From positions 1 through 30,378 of the forward strand of contig NZ_JBEBOY010000041.1 of assembly GCF_040396155.1 (NCBI RefSeq): a stretch of 30,378 nucleotides of DNA, given 5' to 3'. Every line of letters starts with the position of its first letter. Position 1 is the stretch's first letter. The stretch comes from Tissierella praeacuta_A. Its GTDB lineage: Bacteria > Bacillota > Clostridia > Tissierellales > Tissierellaceae. A model generated the notes under the pieces. The model was given only the letters and a program-made list of their open reading frames with translations, was not told the DNA's origin and ran no database searches. This document shows positions 24,010 through 30,378 of this stretch, piece after piece. The translations under genes were made by a program, and so were the position numbers.

Positions 24010-24843
24010 TTAGATAAATCTTTTAACTACATCTTGTACAGCCATTCTTGCTGCATCATCAATGGCAGTACCCACTACTAGAATATTAACTCCTGTATTT
24101 GAAAATGCTTTAAAATTACTTAGATTTATACCACCTTCTGCCAATGTAGGAACCTTTACTGATTCTACTAAAGCGTGGAGTCTTTCTTTAACAACTGGAT
24201 GAATTTCCCCAGCATCCGCTCCTTCGTAGCTCATTCCAGTCATAAGCCCTATAAAGTCAACCCCTATACTTTCCATATCCTTAGCAACTTTAGCGACTTC
24301 TTCAGGAGTTCTAGCGGGTAATCCAAAAGTATGCAGGTCATCAGGATGTCCAATATATGCGTCTATAAGCAGTCCATATTTATGAGCTTTATTTACTACT
24401 TCTTCTAAATCCTTTAAACTAGATTTATGGATGTGAAGTCCATCAGCACCTGCTTTAGATAAGTCAATAAAGACTTCATCTGATATTTCTACTGGTACTA
24501 ATTCATGGAAACCACCTGGTATTCCTACAGTTATAAATACATCTTGACCCACTACATTTCTTACACCTTCAGTAACTTTTATCATTTCAATAATTGGTAA
24601 CTCATGACGTATTTGTTCTGCATCATGCATATTTGTAACACCTTTAAATCCTCTTGCCAAAGCTACTGCTGGATGATTAGGTTCTATTAATTTTACTCCT
24701 GAGTCAACTACTGCTTTTGCAAGTCTTGCATCATCTCCAGTTATTCCTGTACTTAATATTGTAGTTCCTCCATGTAATTTTATTGCATTTAAAACTTTGT
24801 TTAAACCTCTTTTTCTTTTACTTTCCATATCTGATGTAAACAT
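24010..24843 (-). CDS. TIM-barrel enzyme of the ribulose-phosphate-binding type, unknown substrate
   Basis: 277-residue protein. A phosphate-binding barrel is suggested by the C-terminal AEGGIN and ILVVGTAIDDAARMA, the pattern of enzymes such as NanE, KGPDC and HisA/HisF. Other conserved-looking stretches are STGITGDDARLAKAVVDSGV, HIHKSSL, YIGHPDDLHTFGLPARTPEEV and GLMTGMSYEGADAGEIHP. The role may be aldolase, epimerase or decarboxylase on a sugar phosphate; no catalytic assignment can be made. The ATG at 24843 begins one base after the stop of the PTS-like gene, whose end contains the AAGGAGG ribosome site, so the two are translationally coupled. Cytoplasmic. Confidence 0.75.
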   Translation of the reverse strand: MFTSDMESKRKRGLNKVLNAIKLHGGTTILSTGITGDDARLAKAVVDSGVKLIEPNHPAVALARGFKGVTNMHDAEQIRHELPIIEMIKVTEGVRNVVGQDVFITVGIPGGFHELVPVEISDEVFIDLSKAGADGLHIHKSSLKDLEEVVNKAHKYGLLIDAYIGHPDDLHTFGLPARTPEEVAKVAKDMESIGVDFIGLMTGMSYEGADAGEIHPVVKERLHALVESVKVPTLAEGGINLSNFKAFSNTGVNILVVGTAIDDAARMAVQDVVKRFI

Positions 24844-24844
24844 A

Positions 24845-26416
24845 TTATGCCTCCTTATTGATTTTTGATTTATTAATTTTATTAGCTATTACTGTAATTA
24901 TAAAAGATGAAATTAATCCTACTAACATACTAACTAAGAATCCAAATGGGTTATTTGATAGTGCCGGCGCAGTAATGGAAGGTACATAGGCAGTACCATG
25001 AAGATTAAATAATCCTACTGATATACCTGATAATGCAGCTGATATTATTGCACCTACAAATACTAATTTATCTGAAAACATAAAAGGATATGCTGCTTCA
25101 ACAAATGTACCAAATGCTATATTAATGAAAAATCCTGGTGCTGCAATAGCCGCTTCAGATTTTTGCTTTGGAAATAGAATATTGGCTAAAGTAATGCCTG
25201 CTGAAACCATTACTAATCCTGTCATATCAATAGCTCCTAAGAAACTTGCTCCAGTTGTTTCCATTTCTAATAAAACAATTGGCAGTATTGCTGCATGATA
25301 TACTCCTCCTATTATTGCAGGCCAAATCAATAATCCAGCTACTCCACCAGCTAGAATTGGACTAAAGTTAACTGTGGCTTCAATTATTGATCGTATACCA
25401 TTACCTAGCATTAGAGTAATTGGTGATATTAAGAAATAAACTATTAATCCAGCAATTAGCCCAGATAACCCTCCAGAAACTATATTAGCTGTTGTTCCTG
25501 GAAAATTCCAACTTAAAGCAAGTCTAATTAAATAGATAGCTAGGATACCCGCTAAGATACCACCTATTAGTCCTCCAATTAATCCGCCTTTAGAGGAAAG
25601 CATACCTGTAATTACACCGGCAACTATTCCAACTTCATCAAGCCCAGATACTTGTTTTGCTGCGATTGCAGCTACTATAACAGGTAGACCTTGGATTAAG
25701 ATATTAAATATATCGCCTAGACTACTAAATGCCGGAATTTTGCTTAATGCAAGAACTAATGCCATTGCAATAAATCCAGGCAGTGCAGACATCATTATTC
25801 CCCTAAAACTAATTCTTTGGAATACATTATCATCTGTAGAATCTATACTACTTGAGGAACCTCCTATAGTTGGCTTGTATTTAATTCCCCAATATTTACT
25901 TAAAGATTGTACAGAAGCTACAGCTCTAGTTCTATTTGTTGTACCAGTAGTACCAGAAGTGGCGATAACATTGCCTCCTAAGGATTGGATAGTAGCCATA
26001 GATGTACCGCCAGTACCTACTATAGGAATTTTCTTATTTATTGCTGCTTTAATTGAATGTTTATTTGTATTCTGTGGATCAGAACTCATTAAAATTAGAC
26101 CATCTATTTTTTCATCATTAATCTTTTTTGCTATGGCCATATCCTTTTCTTCTGACATAGTGTTAATTTCTGAAAGAGATTTTTCTTCAGAGGAAGCTAT
26201 TTTATTTTGGGCAGAATCCCAAGTATATAGCCTAGTAGGTGTATCCTTATTTACATTGTCCATTGAAGCTTTAGCTCCAATAAATTGAATTTCTTTAATT
26301 TCAATACCTGCCGATTTACATTGTGTTTCAATTTCTCCAAGTAGTTTAAGAGGTTCCTTTCCTCCTAAATTATAAAGATTTCCTCCACTACTACCTAGAA
26401 TGGCAATTTTTTTCAT
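24845..26416 (-). CDS. PTS EIIC-like membrane protein with a glycine-rich N-terminal domain
   Basis: 523-residue protein. Residues 1 to about 190 are a soluble domain with glycine-rich loops (LGSSGGNLYNLGGKEP; GTGGTSMATIQSLGG; ATSGTTGTTNRTRAV) that may bind a nucleotide or phosphate. Residues ~205-523 have some nine or ten hydrophobic segments. GVYHAAILPIVLLEMETTG and NLHGTAYVPSITAPAL recall PTS EIIC proteins of the fructose type. No typical EIIA histidine or EIIB cysteine domain is apparent and none is encoded nearby, so it may not use PEP phosphorylation. First gene of a two-gene operon under a palindromic operator. ATG at 26416 follows GGAGG. The substrate is unknown; a sugar or sugar acid is the best guess. 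Confidence 0.72.
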   Translation of the reverse strand: MKKIAILGSSGGNLYNLGGKEPLKLLGEIETQCKSAGIEIKEIQFIGAKASMDNVNKDTPTRLYTWDSAQNKIASSEEKSLSEINTMSEEKDMAIAKKINDEKIDGLILMSSDPQNTNKHSIKAAINKKIPIVGTGGTSMATIQSLGGNVIATSGTTGTTNRTRAVASVQSLSKYWGIKYKPTIGGSSSSIDSTDDNVFQRISFRGIMMSALPGFIAMALVLALSKIPAFSSLGDIFNILIQGLPVIVAAIAAKQVSGLDEVGIVAGVITGMLSSKGGLIGGLIGGILAGILAIYLIRLALSWNFPGTTANIVSGGLSGLIAGLIVYFLISPITLMLGNGIRSIIEATVNFSPILAGGVAGLLIWPAIIGGVYHAAILPIVLLEMETTGASFLGAIDMTGLVMVSAGITLANILFPKQKSEAAIAAPGFFINIAFGTFVEAAYPFMFSDKLVFVGAIISAALSGISVGLFNLHGTAYVPSITAPALSNNPFGFLVSMLVGLISSFIITVIANKINKSKINKEA

Positions 26417-26433
26417 AATATTACCTCCTCTAT

Positions 26434-26475
26434 AATTGTACGTACATTTATATTAATATAAATGTACGTACAATT
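26434..26475. promoter_or_regulatory. 42-bp perfect palindrome, candidate operator of the GntR regulator
   Basis: The sequence 26434-26475 is a perfect palindrome centred between 26454 and 26455. Each arm contains the palindromic decamer TGTACGTACA (26437-26446 and 26463-26472), with centres 26 bp apart. It lies 18 bases upstream of the PTS-like gene ATG and overlaps its promoter. GntR proteins bind as dimers to short palindromes of this kind, so two adjacent dimers could repress the operon. It might also form a hairpin in RNA. Confidence 0.8.
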
Positions 26476-26478
26476 CAA
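26450..26478 (-). promoter_or_regulatory. Promoter of the PTS-like operon inside the palindrome
   Basis: On the minus strand, TTGAAT (26478-26473), 17 bases, TAATAT (26455-26450). One decamer of the palindrome sits in the spacer and the other spans the expected start site. An alternative upstream promoter, TTGAAC-17-TATAAG, lies near 26520-26550. Confidence 0.5.
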
Positions 26479-26568
26479 TAGCTTTTTTGATAATTACAGA
26501 ATATATTAGAAATTTAATACTTATATTATGAATAATCTCATAGTTCAATTAAACTTTCCAGATTTCCT

Positions 26569-26630
26569 TAAATGCTTAATAAAAATCCACTGGTATTTTA
26601 AAATACCAGTGGATTTTTATTAAGCATTTA
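26569..26630 (-). terminator. 62-bp perfect palindrome acting as terminator of the secreted-protein gene
   Basis: Sequence 26569-26630 is perfectly self-complementary, with 31-base arms and no spacer. The core (26581-26618) starts AAAAATCCACTGG and ends CCAGTGGATTTTT, a normal terminator. The outer 12 bases of each arm extend the match into the last codons and stop of the secreted-protein gene on one side. Confidence 0.85.
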
Positions 26631-27303
26631 TAAGTATATTGTTAAGAGTTTCTACATTTTTGTTTATAATTTTAAGTAATTTAATCTGTTGGTCTTGGAG
26701 AGATAATATTTTCTCAAATGATTTTATTGCACCTTTAAAGTTTTTATTCTTTACTAATACTATATAATTTTTAGTTTCCTTAGCTATTTCACCTATAATA
26801 TAATCGTTTTCCTTGATTTCCTTCTTTAAGGTATCAGTAGTTTTTCGTATTTCAGTATAGGTTTGCGCATCAATTTTTCTATCTTTATCTTTAATAATAT
26901 CTGTCATTTCTAATCTAGTACTTGTTAAATTTTTCTGTAATTCAGCAGATAATTCATAAACTTCCTTTGTATTTAGAACAAGTTGTTTTTTACCATTATA
27001 TTGTCTTTCTACGATATCTGCTATGTTTTTTACTATCTTGGAACTCCTTTCATAGAATGCATCTATTTTTTCTAGGGTTGAAGGAGTATCCTCTTGAAGT
27101 TCTAAGACCTCTTCAATGGCGTTCTCTAGTTCAGGATTATTGATGTCTTCTTTAATATTTGTTAGACTATCTGGTATTTTCTCCAATTCTTTGAGAACTT
27201 CGTTGACATCCTTGGGGATAATATCAGTTTCAGCATAGACAAACCCAGTGCTAAAACCTATTAATAATAAAGATAATGTTAATGCAGTAAAAATTTTTTT
27301 CAT
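26620..27303 (-). CDS. Small secreted helical protein of unknown function
   Basis: 227-residue protein if started at the ATG at 27303. A Sec signal peptide MKKIFTALTLSLLLIGFSTG leads to a VYA cleavage site after A24. The mature part is rich in Lys, Glu, Ile, Asn and Leu, contains no cysteine, and looks almost wholly helical, with heptad-like runs such as ELEKIPDSLTNIKEDI and EIRKTTDTLKKEIKEN; coiled coil is likely. A second ATG at 27315 adds four residues but has a poorer ribosome site. No family was recognised. It has its own promoter at 27361-27389 and ends in the 62-bp palindrome. It could be a surface or cell-envelope protein. Confidence 0.7.
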   Translation of the reverse strand: MKKIFTALTLSLLLIGFSTGFVYAETDIIPKDVNEVLKELEKIPDSLTNIKEDINNPELENAIEEVLELQEDTPSTLEKIDAFYERSSKIVKNIADIVERQYNGKKQLVLNTKEVYELSAELQKNLTSTRLEMTDIIKDKDRKIDAQTYTEIRKTTDTLKKEIKENDYIIGEIAKETKNYIVLVKNKNFKGAIKSFEKILSLQDQQIKLLKIINKNVETLNNILINA

Positions 27304-27360
27304 AACCTCCACCATCCTTTTATAATATTGTTTGTAACTAAAATAGGTTGTCTCATTTCT

Positions 27361-27389
27361 TATATACCCATTAATTTATAATTTAACAA
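27361..27389 (-). promoter_or_regulatory. Promoter of the secreted-protein gene
   Basis: On the minus strand, TTGTTA (27389-27384), 17 bases, TATATA (27366-27361), about 55 bases before the ATG. Confidence 0.5.
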
Positions 27390-27428
27390 TATTTTTGATA
27401 TTTATATAATTATTTCCAGGTGGTTATT

Positions 27429-27693
27429 ATGAATAATATATTTTTTTAATTAATGAAAGCTCTTATATTGCTAAAGGTCTTGAGAGTTTCAATATAACTA
27501 GGTATTAGGTGTAAAAAAATACACAATAGATGATTTAACAGAGGAGATATTGTCTAATAACCAATCTAAGATTAAAAAACACTGAAAAGTAGTGAGGTAG
27601 ACATTAATACAAAGGATAGTGAAGATATATTCTCTTGAAAAGACTTTTGTATATAACAACTATGATGGCAAAAATAATGCTGTAACAAAATAA
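27429..27693 (+). pseudogene. Decayed remnant of a small protein-coding gene
   Basis: This gap between the secreted-protein gene and murF holds pieces of protein-like reading frame. An ATG at 27429 has CCAGGTGG upstream but runs into a stop after MNNIFF. If the T7 run at 27441-27447 had one more T, it would continue with INESSYIAKGLESFNITRY. Further pieces in shifted frames read VKKYTIDDLTEEILSNNQ (from 27511) and KIYSLEKTFVYNNYDGKNN (to a TAA at 27691). At least two frameshifts are needed to join them. The family is not recognised. It may be chance AT-rich sequence, but the composition is protein-like. Confidence 0.4.
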
Positions 27694-27713
27694 AGAATTG
27701 TTACAGCATTATT
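27673..27713 (-). terminator. Terminator of the ddl-murF operon
   Basis: A perfect 16-bp stem (27673-27688 with 27698-27713) has a 9-base loop. On the minus strand it is followed by TTTTT. It begins 5 bases after the murF stop. Confidence 0.9.
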
Positions 27714-27717
27714 ATTC

Positions 27718-29103
27718 TTAATTAACTAAAGCCTCAACTACTTCTTCCATTGCTAAAGGTCTTGAGGCCTTTACTAAAACCAAGGCATTAGGTTTTACGA
27801 CTTCCTTAACCTTTTTAATTAAGTCAGATTTACTATTAAAGGACAAGACTTTATTTTTATCAAATCTAGGTTTAGCAGTATCAGCAATATATTCTGCTAA
27901 GTCGCCAAAAGTAAATATATAATCAATTTCTTTAGGATTGATTTTTAAACCAATATCTTTATGCATATTTACTTCATTATCTCCTATACCTAACATATCA
28001 CCGAGAACAGCAATCTTTTGACTGTATCCTGACATAGAATACATAGTATCTAATGCTGCTAAAACAGAAGATGGGTTGGATTTATAAGAATCGTTTAAAA
28101 TAGTAAATCCATTTCCTTTTACTAATTCATTTCTCATTCCAGTCTTTTCCACATTTAAAAGACCTTCTTTAATATTTTCGAAAGAAATACCGAAATATTG
28201 AGCTACTGCTATGGCTGCTGTGGCATTAAGTACTTGATGCTCTCCTAACATAGGTAAAAAGAATTCAGGTGAAACTGGTTCCTTTAAAAAGAAAGAATCT
28301 CCAGTTTCATTTATAAAGATTACCTTAGGCTGATAATCATTAGATTTCTCAGTACCAAAGGTTTTAACTTCATAATCAGCAGCAACATTGTCCACTTCTT
28401 TTTTTAACATAGAATCGTCTCCATAATAAAGGAAGAGATTATGAGGTTTTAATCCTTTTAATATTTCTAGTTTCGCTTTTGCAATATTTTCCCTAGTTTT
28501 TAAACCCTCTAAATGTGCCTCGCCTATATTAGTAATTACAGCGGCATCAGGTTTAGCAATAGAAGTTAATAATTCAATTTGTCCAAAATTATCCATTCCC
28601 ATTTCAAGAACTGCCATCTCTGTATCTTCATCCATAGACAAAATAGTAAGAGGCAATCCAATATAATTATTAAAATTACCTATGGTTTTATGGGTTTTAT
28701 ACTGGGTTTTTAAAAGACTTGCTAGGATGTCTTTAGTAGAAGTTTTTCCATTACTTCCTGTAATACCTATTACTTTTGTATTTAATTCTTCACGATAGGA
28801 TTTTGCCAGTTGTTGAAGAGCTGCCGTTGTGTCATCAACGAATATAAAAGGGAAGTCACTATTTGGTATAGGCTCACTTTTATTCCATAAGCTTGCTACA
28901 GCACCTTTTCCCATGGCCATAGTAATAAAATCGTGTCCATTAAAATTTTCTCCTACTAGGGGTATAAACAATTGACCAGAACTTATACTTCTTGAATCTG
29001 TAGAAACACCTTTAATCATAATATCTTCATATTGGTTTTGTAATCCAGATCCACCACACATTTTTTGGACTTCTCTTAGACTTCTTGTTATCAAAATTTT
29101 CAC
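27718..29103 (-). CDS. murF: UDP-N-acetylmuramoyl-tripeptide--D-alanyl-D-alanine ligase MurF
   Basis: 461-residue Mur ligase that adds D-Ala-D-Ala to the UDP-MurNAc tripeptide in peptidoglycan synthesis. The ATP-binding loop is GITGSNGKTSTKDIL; VSTDSRSI and GENFNGHDF are the N-terminal substrate-domain motifs; TNIGEAHLEGL and NDSYKSNPSSV are further Mur-ligase motifs. The GTG start at 29103 shares four bases (GTGA) with the ddl stop, so it is translationally coupled and makes the direct next step after Ddl. Cytoplasmic. Confidence 0.95.
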   Translation of the reverse strand: MKILITRSLREVQKMCGGSGLQNQYEDIMIKGVSTDSRSISSGQLFIPLVGENFNGHDFITMAMGKGAVASLWNKSEPIPNSDFPFIFVDDTTAALQQLAKSYREELNTKVIGITGSNGKTSTKDILASLLKTQYKTHKTIGNFNNYIGLPLTILSMDEDTEMAVLEMGMDNFGQIELLTSIAKPDAAVITNIGEAHLEGLKTRENIAKAKLEILKGLKPHNLFLYYGDDSMLKKEVDNVAADYEVKTFGTEKSNDYQPKVIFINETGDSFFLKEPVSPEFFLPMLGEHQVLNATAAIAVAQYFGISFENIKEGLLNVEKTGMRNELVKGNGFTILNDSYKSNPSSVLAALDTMYSMSGYSQKIAVLGDMLGIGDNEVNMHKDIGLKINPKEIDYIFTFGDLAEYIADTAKPRFDKNKVLSFNSKSDLIKKVKEVVKPNALVLVKASRPLAMEEVVEALVN

Positions 29104-30173
29104 CTCATATTTACTATAGCTTTTTTTTGTTCATATCTCTCTAGAGATAATTCAATTAACCTTTCAATTAACTGCTCATAAGTAGTGCCATCAGTAGCTC
29201 CCCATAAAACTGGAGTCATACTTACAGCTGTAAAACCAGGCATAGTATTTACTTCATTAACAAATATTTCATTTTCATCTGTAACAAATATATCTACTCT
29301 AGCAAGACCATGACAGCTTAATATCTTAAAAGCATTGATTGCAGTTTCTCTTACTTTGTCACTAATCTCTGGTTCTAATCTAGCTGGTATTACAGGTATC
29401 AATTTACCATCTATATATTTAGCATTATAGTCAAAAAAAGCTCTCTCCATAATAAATTCACCAGGTACAGAAACTTTTGGATAATCATTGCCTACTACAG
29501 AAATTTGCATTTCTCGAGCAACTAGCTCTTTTTCAATGATTATTTTATTATCAAAAACAAAAGCTTCTTTAAAAGATTTCTTTAGTTGTTCTCGGGTTTC
29601 AGCCTTGCTAATACCTACACTAGAGCCGCCATTAGATGGTTTTACATAACATGGGTAGCCAATTTCTTTTTCAACTGTTTCATAAGATTTTTCTTCATCT
29701 TCTTTCCAAGTATGTAGTTTAACAGCAATATAATCTACTTGAGGAATACCATATTTGGAAAATAAGTCTTTAGTAACGGATTTGTCCATTGCTATGGCAG
29801 AAGATAGAACTTCATTTCCTACATAGGGGATATCTAATAGTTCTAGAAATCCTTGTATAGTACCGTCTTCACCATTAGGACCATGAAGAGCTGGAAAAAC
29901 TAGATTTTTTTCATTGTTTTTAAGGGTATTAGTTAGAAATTCTCCTATTGAAAGCGCTACTTCAGAAGAACTATTGCGTCTTAATTCATCTGGATTATTA
30001 ACTTTTCCTTCTAATAGACCTAAACTGCACCAAGAACCTTCATTAGTGATATAAATTGGATAAACGTTATATTTCTCTCTATCTATAGCATTAATTATCG
30101 CTGAAGCACTTCTAAGTGATATATCATGTTCTACTGATTTTCCACCACACAATACGTAAATATTTGTTTTCAT
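29100..30173 (-). CDS. ddl: D-alanine--D-alanine ligase
   Basis: 357-residue ATP-grasp enzyme that joins two D-alanines. Motifs: GGKSVEHDISLRSA near the N-terminus, FPALHGPNGEDGTIQGF, KPSNGGSSVGISK (ATP-grasp loop) and FVNEVNTMPGFTAVSM (Mg-binding). Tyr in DYNAKY matches the residue that favours D-Ala over D-lactate as second substrate, so it is probably not a vancomycin-resistance ligase. The ATG at 30173 follows GGAGG. It overlaps murF by four bases. Confidence 0.95.
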   Translation of the reverse strand: MKTNIYVLCGGKSVEHDISLRSASAIINAIDREKYNVYPIYITNEGSWCSLGLLEGKVNNPDELRRNSSSEVALSIGEFLTNTLKNNEKNLVFPALHGPNGEDGTIQGFLELLDIPYVGNEVLSSAIAMDKSVTKDLFSKYGIPQVDYIAVKLHTWKEDEEKSYETVEKEIGYPCYVKPSNGGSSVGISKAETREQLKKSFKEAFVFDNKIIIEKELVAREMQISVVGNDYPKVSVPGEFIMERAFFDYNAKYIDGKLIPVIPARLEPEISDKVRETAINAFKILSCHGLARVDIFVTDENEIFVNEVNTMPGFTAVSMTPVLWGATDGTTYEQLIERLIELSLERYEQKKAIVNMR

Positions 30174-30211
30174 ATCTTACCTCCTATTTTTAAACATCAC
30201 TTTATTAATAG

Positions 30212-30220
30212 ATTATATCA
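30212..30220 (-). promoter_or_regulatory. Extended -10 promoter of ddl-murF
   Basis: On the minus strand, TGATATAAT is a perfect extended -10 box about 40 bases before the ddl ATG. The remaining sequence to 30378 has no gene. A weak plus-strand site (TTGATA at 30313 with TATAAG at 30337) may serve a gene beyond the window. Confidence 0.5.
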
Positions 30221-30378
30221 CAATCTGCTTTTAAATAACTTAAAATTATCTTACAATTCTATTACAATAAATGTTAAACTATTAATTAATAAAGCAGTTA
30301 AGTTTACTATAATTGATATTAACTTTGGTGTTAGTATATAAGTATGGACACAAAAAGTTTAACACGATACAATAATTA

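Noticed and set aside
25740..26288. 182-codon plus-strand reading frame opposite the PTS-like gene
   Set aside because: It is antisense to a clear family member, has no ribosome site and looks like a shadow of its codon pattern.
29100..30173. Vancomycin-resistance type D-Ala-D-Lac ligase
   Set aside because: The DYNAKY tyrosine typical of D-Ala-D-Ala ligases is present and no vanH/vanX neighbours exist.
1..30378. CRISPR arrays, transposases, phage genes, tRNA or rRNA genes
   Set aside because: No regularly spaced repeats, transposase motifs, integrases, cloverleaf or rRNA sequence were recognised on either strand.

Overview
This window looks like a chromosomal segment of a low-GC, strictly anaerobic Firmicute of the Clostridia/Tissierellia type. 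The evidence is the strong AT bias, the GGAGG-type ribosome sites with some GTG and TTG starts, a selenocysteine formate dehydrogenase with an NADH-linked iron-sulfur module, and clostridial-type Moco genes. The species cannot be named from the sequence alone.

About 21 kb of the window is a molybdenum (or tungsten) enzyme island. (1) 335-7472, plus strand: a formate dehydrogenase operon with a NuoE-like subunit, a NuoF-like flavoprotein, a HylA-like iron-sulfur subunit and a selenocysteine-containing catalytic subunit read through a UGA at 4723 with a clear SECIS hairpin, followed by the Moco genes mogA and mobA. (2) 7504-10589, minus strand: a molybdate ABC transporter modA-modB-modC preceded by a ModE-type DNA-binding regulator. 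modC appears to start at an ATT codon overlapping the modB stop. (3) 10976-14764, plus strand: a TorD-type chaperone, a Tat-exported DmsA-like lipoprotein oxidoreductase and a DmsB-like ferredoxin subunit, with no DmsC membrane anchor. (4) 14935-16086: a multi-cluster polyferredoxin. (5) 16212-21793: a Moco assembly operon of a MoeA-related protein with a cysteine-rich tail, moeA, mobB, tatA (frameshifted in its tail), tatC, moaA and a moaC-MOSC fusion. Together these blocks import molybdate, build and insert the cofactor, export one molybdoenzyme by Tat, and use another for formate/CO2 chemistry coupled to NAD and probably ferredoxin. No moaD or moaE gene is present here.

The last 9 kb is unrelated. 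It holds mnmA (minus); a GntR/HutC-type regulator (plus) convergent with a two-gene minus-strand operon for a PTS EIIC-like membrane protein and a TIM-barrel enzyme of unknown substrate; a small secreted helical protein; a decayed gene remnant; and the cell-wall pair ddl-murF (minus). The PTS-like operon promoter lies inside a perfect 42-bp palindrome that carries two copies of a 10-bp palindrome, a strong operator candidate for the GntR protein.

Perfect hairpin terminators separate most of the convergent blocks. No rRNA, tRNA, CRISPR array, insertion sequence or phage gene was seen. The main points worth following up are the palindromic operator with its uncharacterised transport/barrel operon, the ATT start of modC, the tatA frameshift, the MoaC-MOSC fusion, and the DmsA-like enzyme that lacks one cluster cysteine and any evident membrane electron donor.
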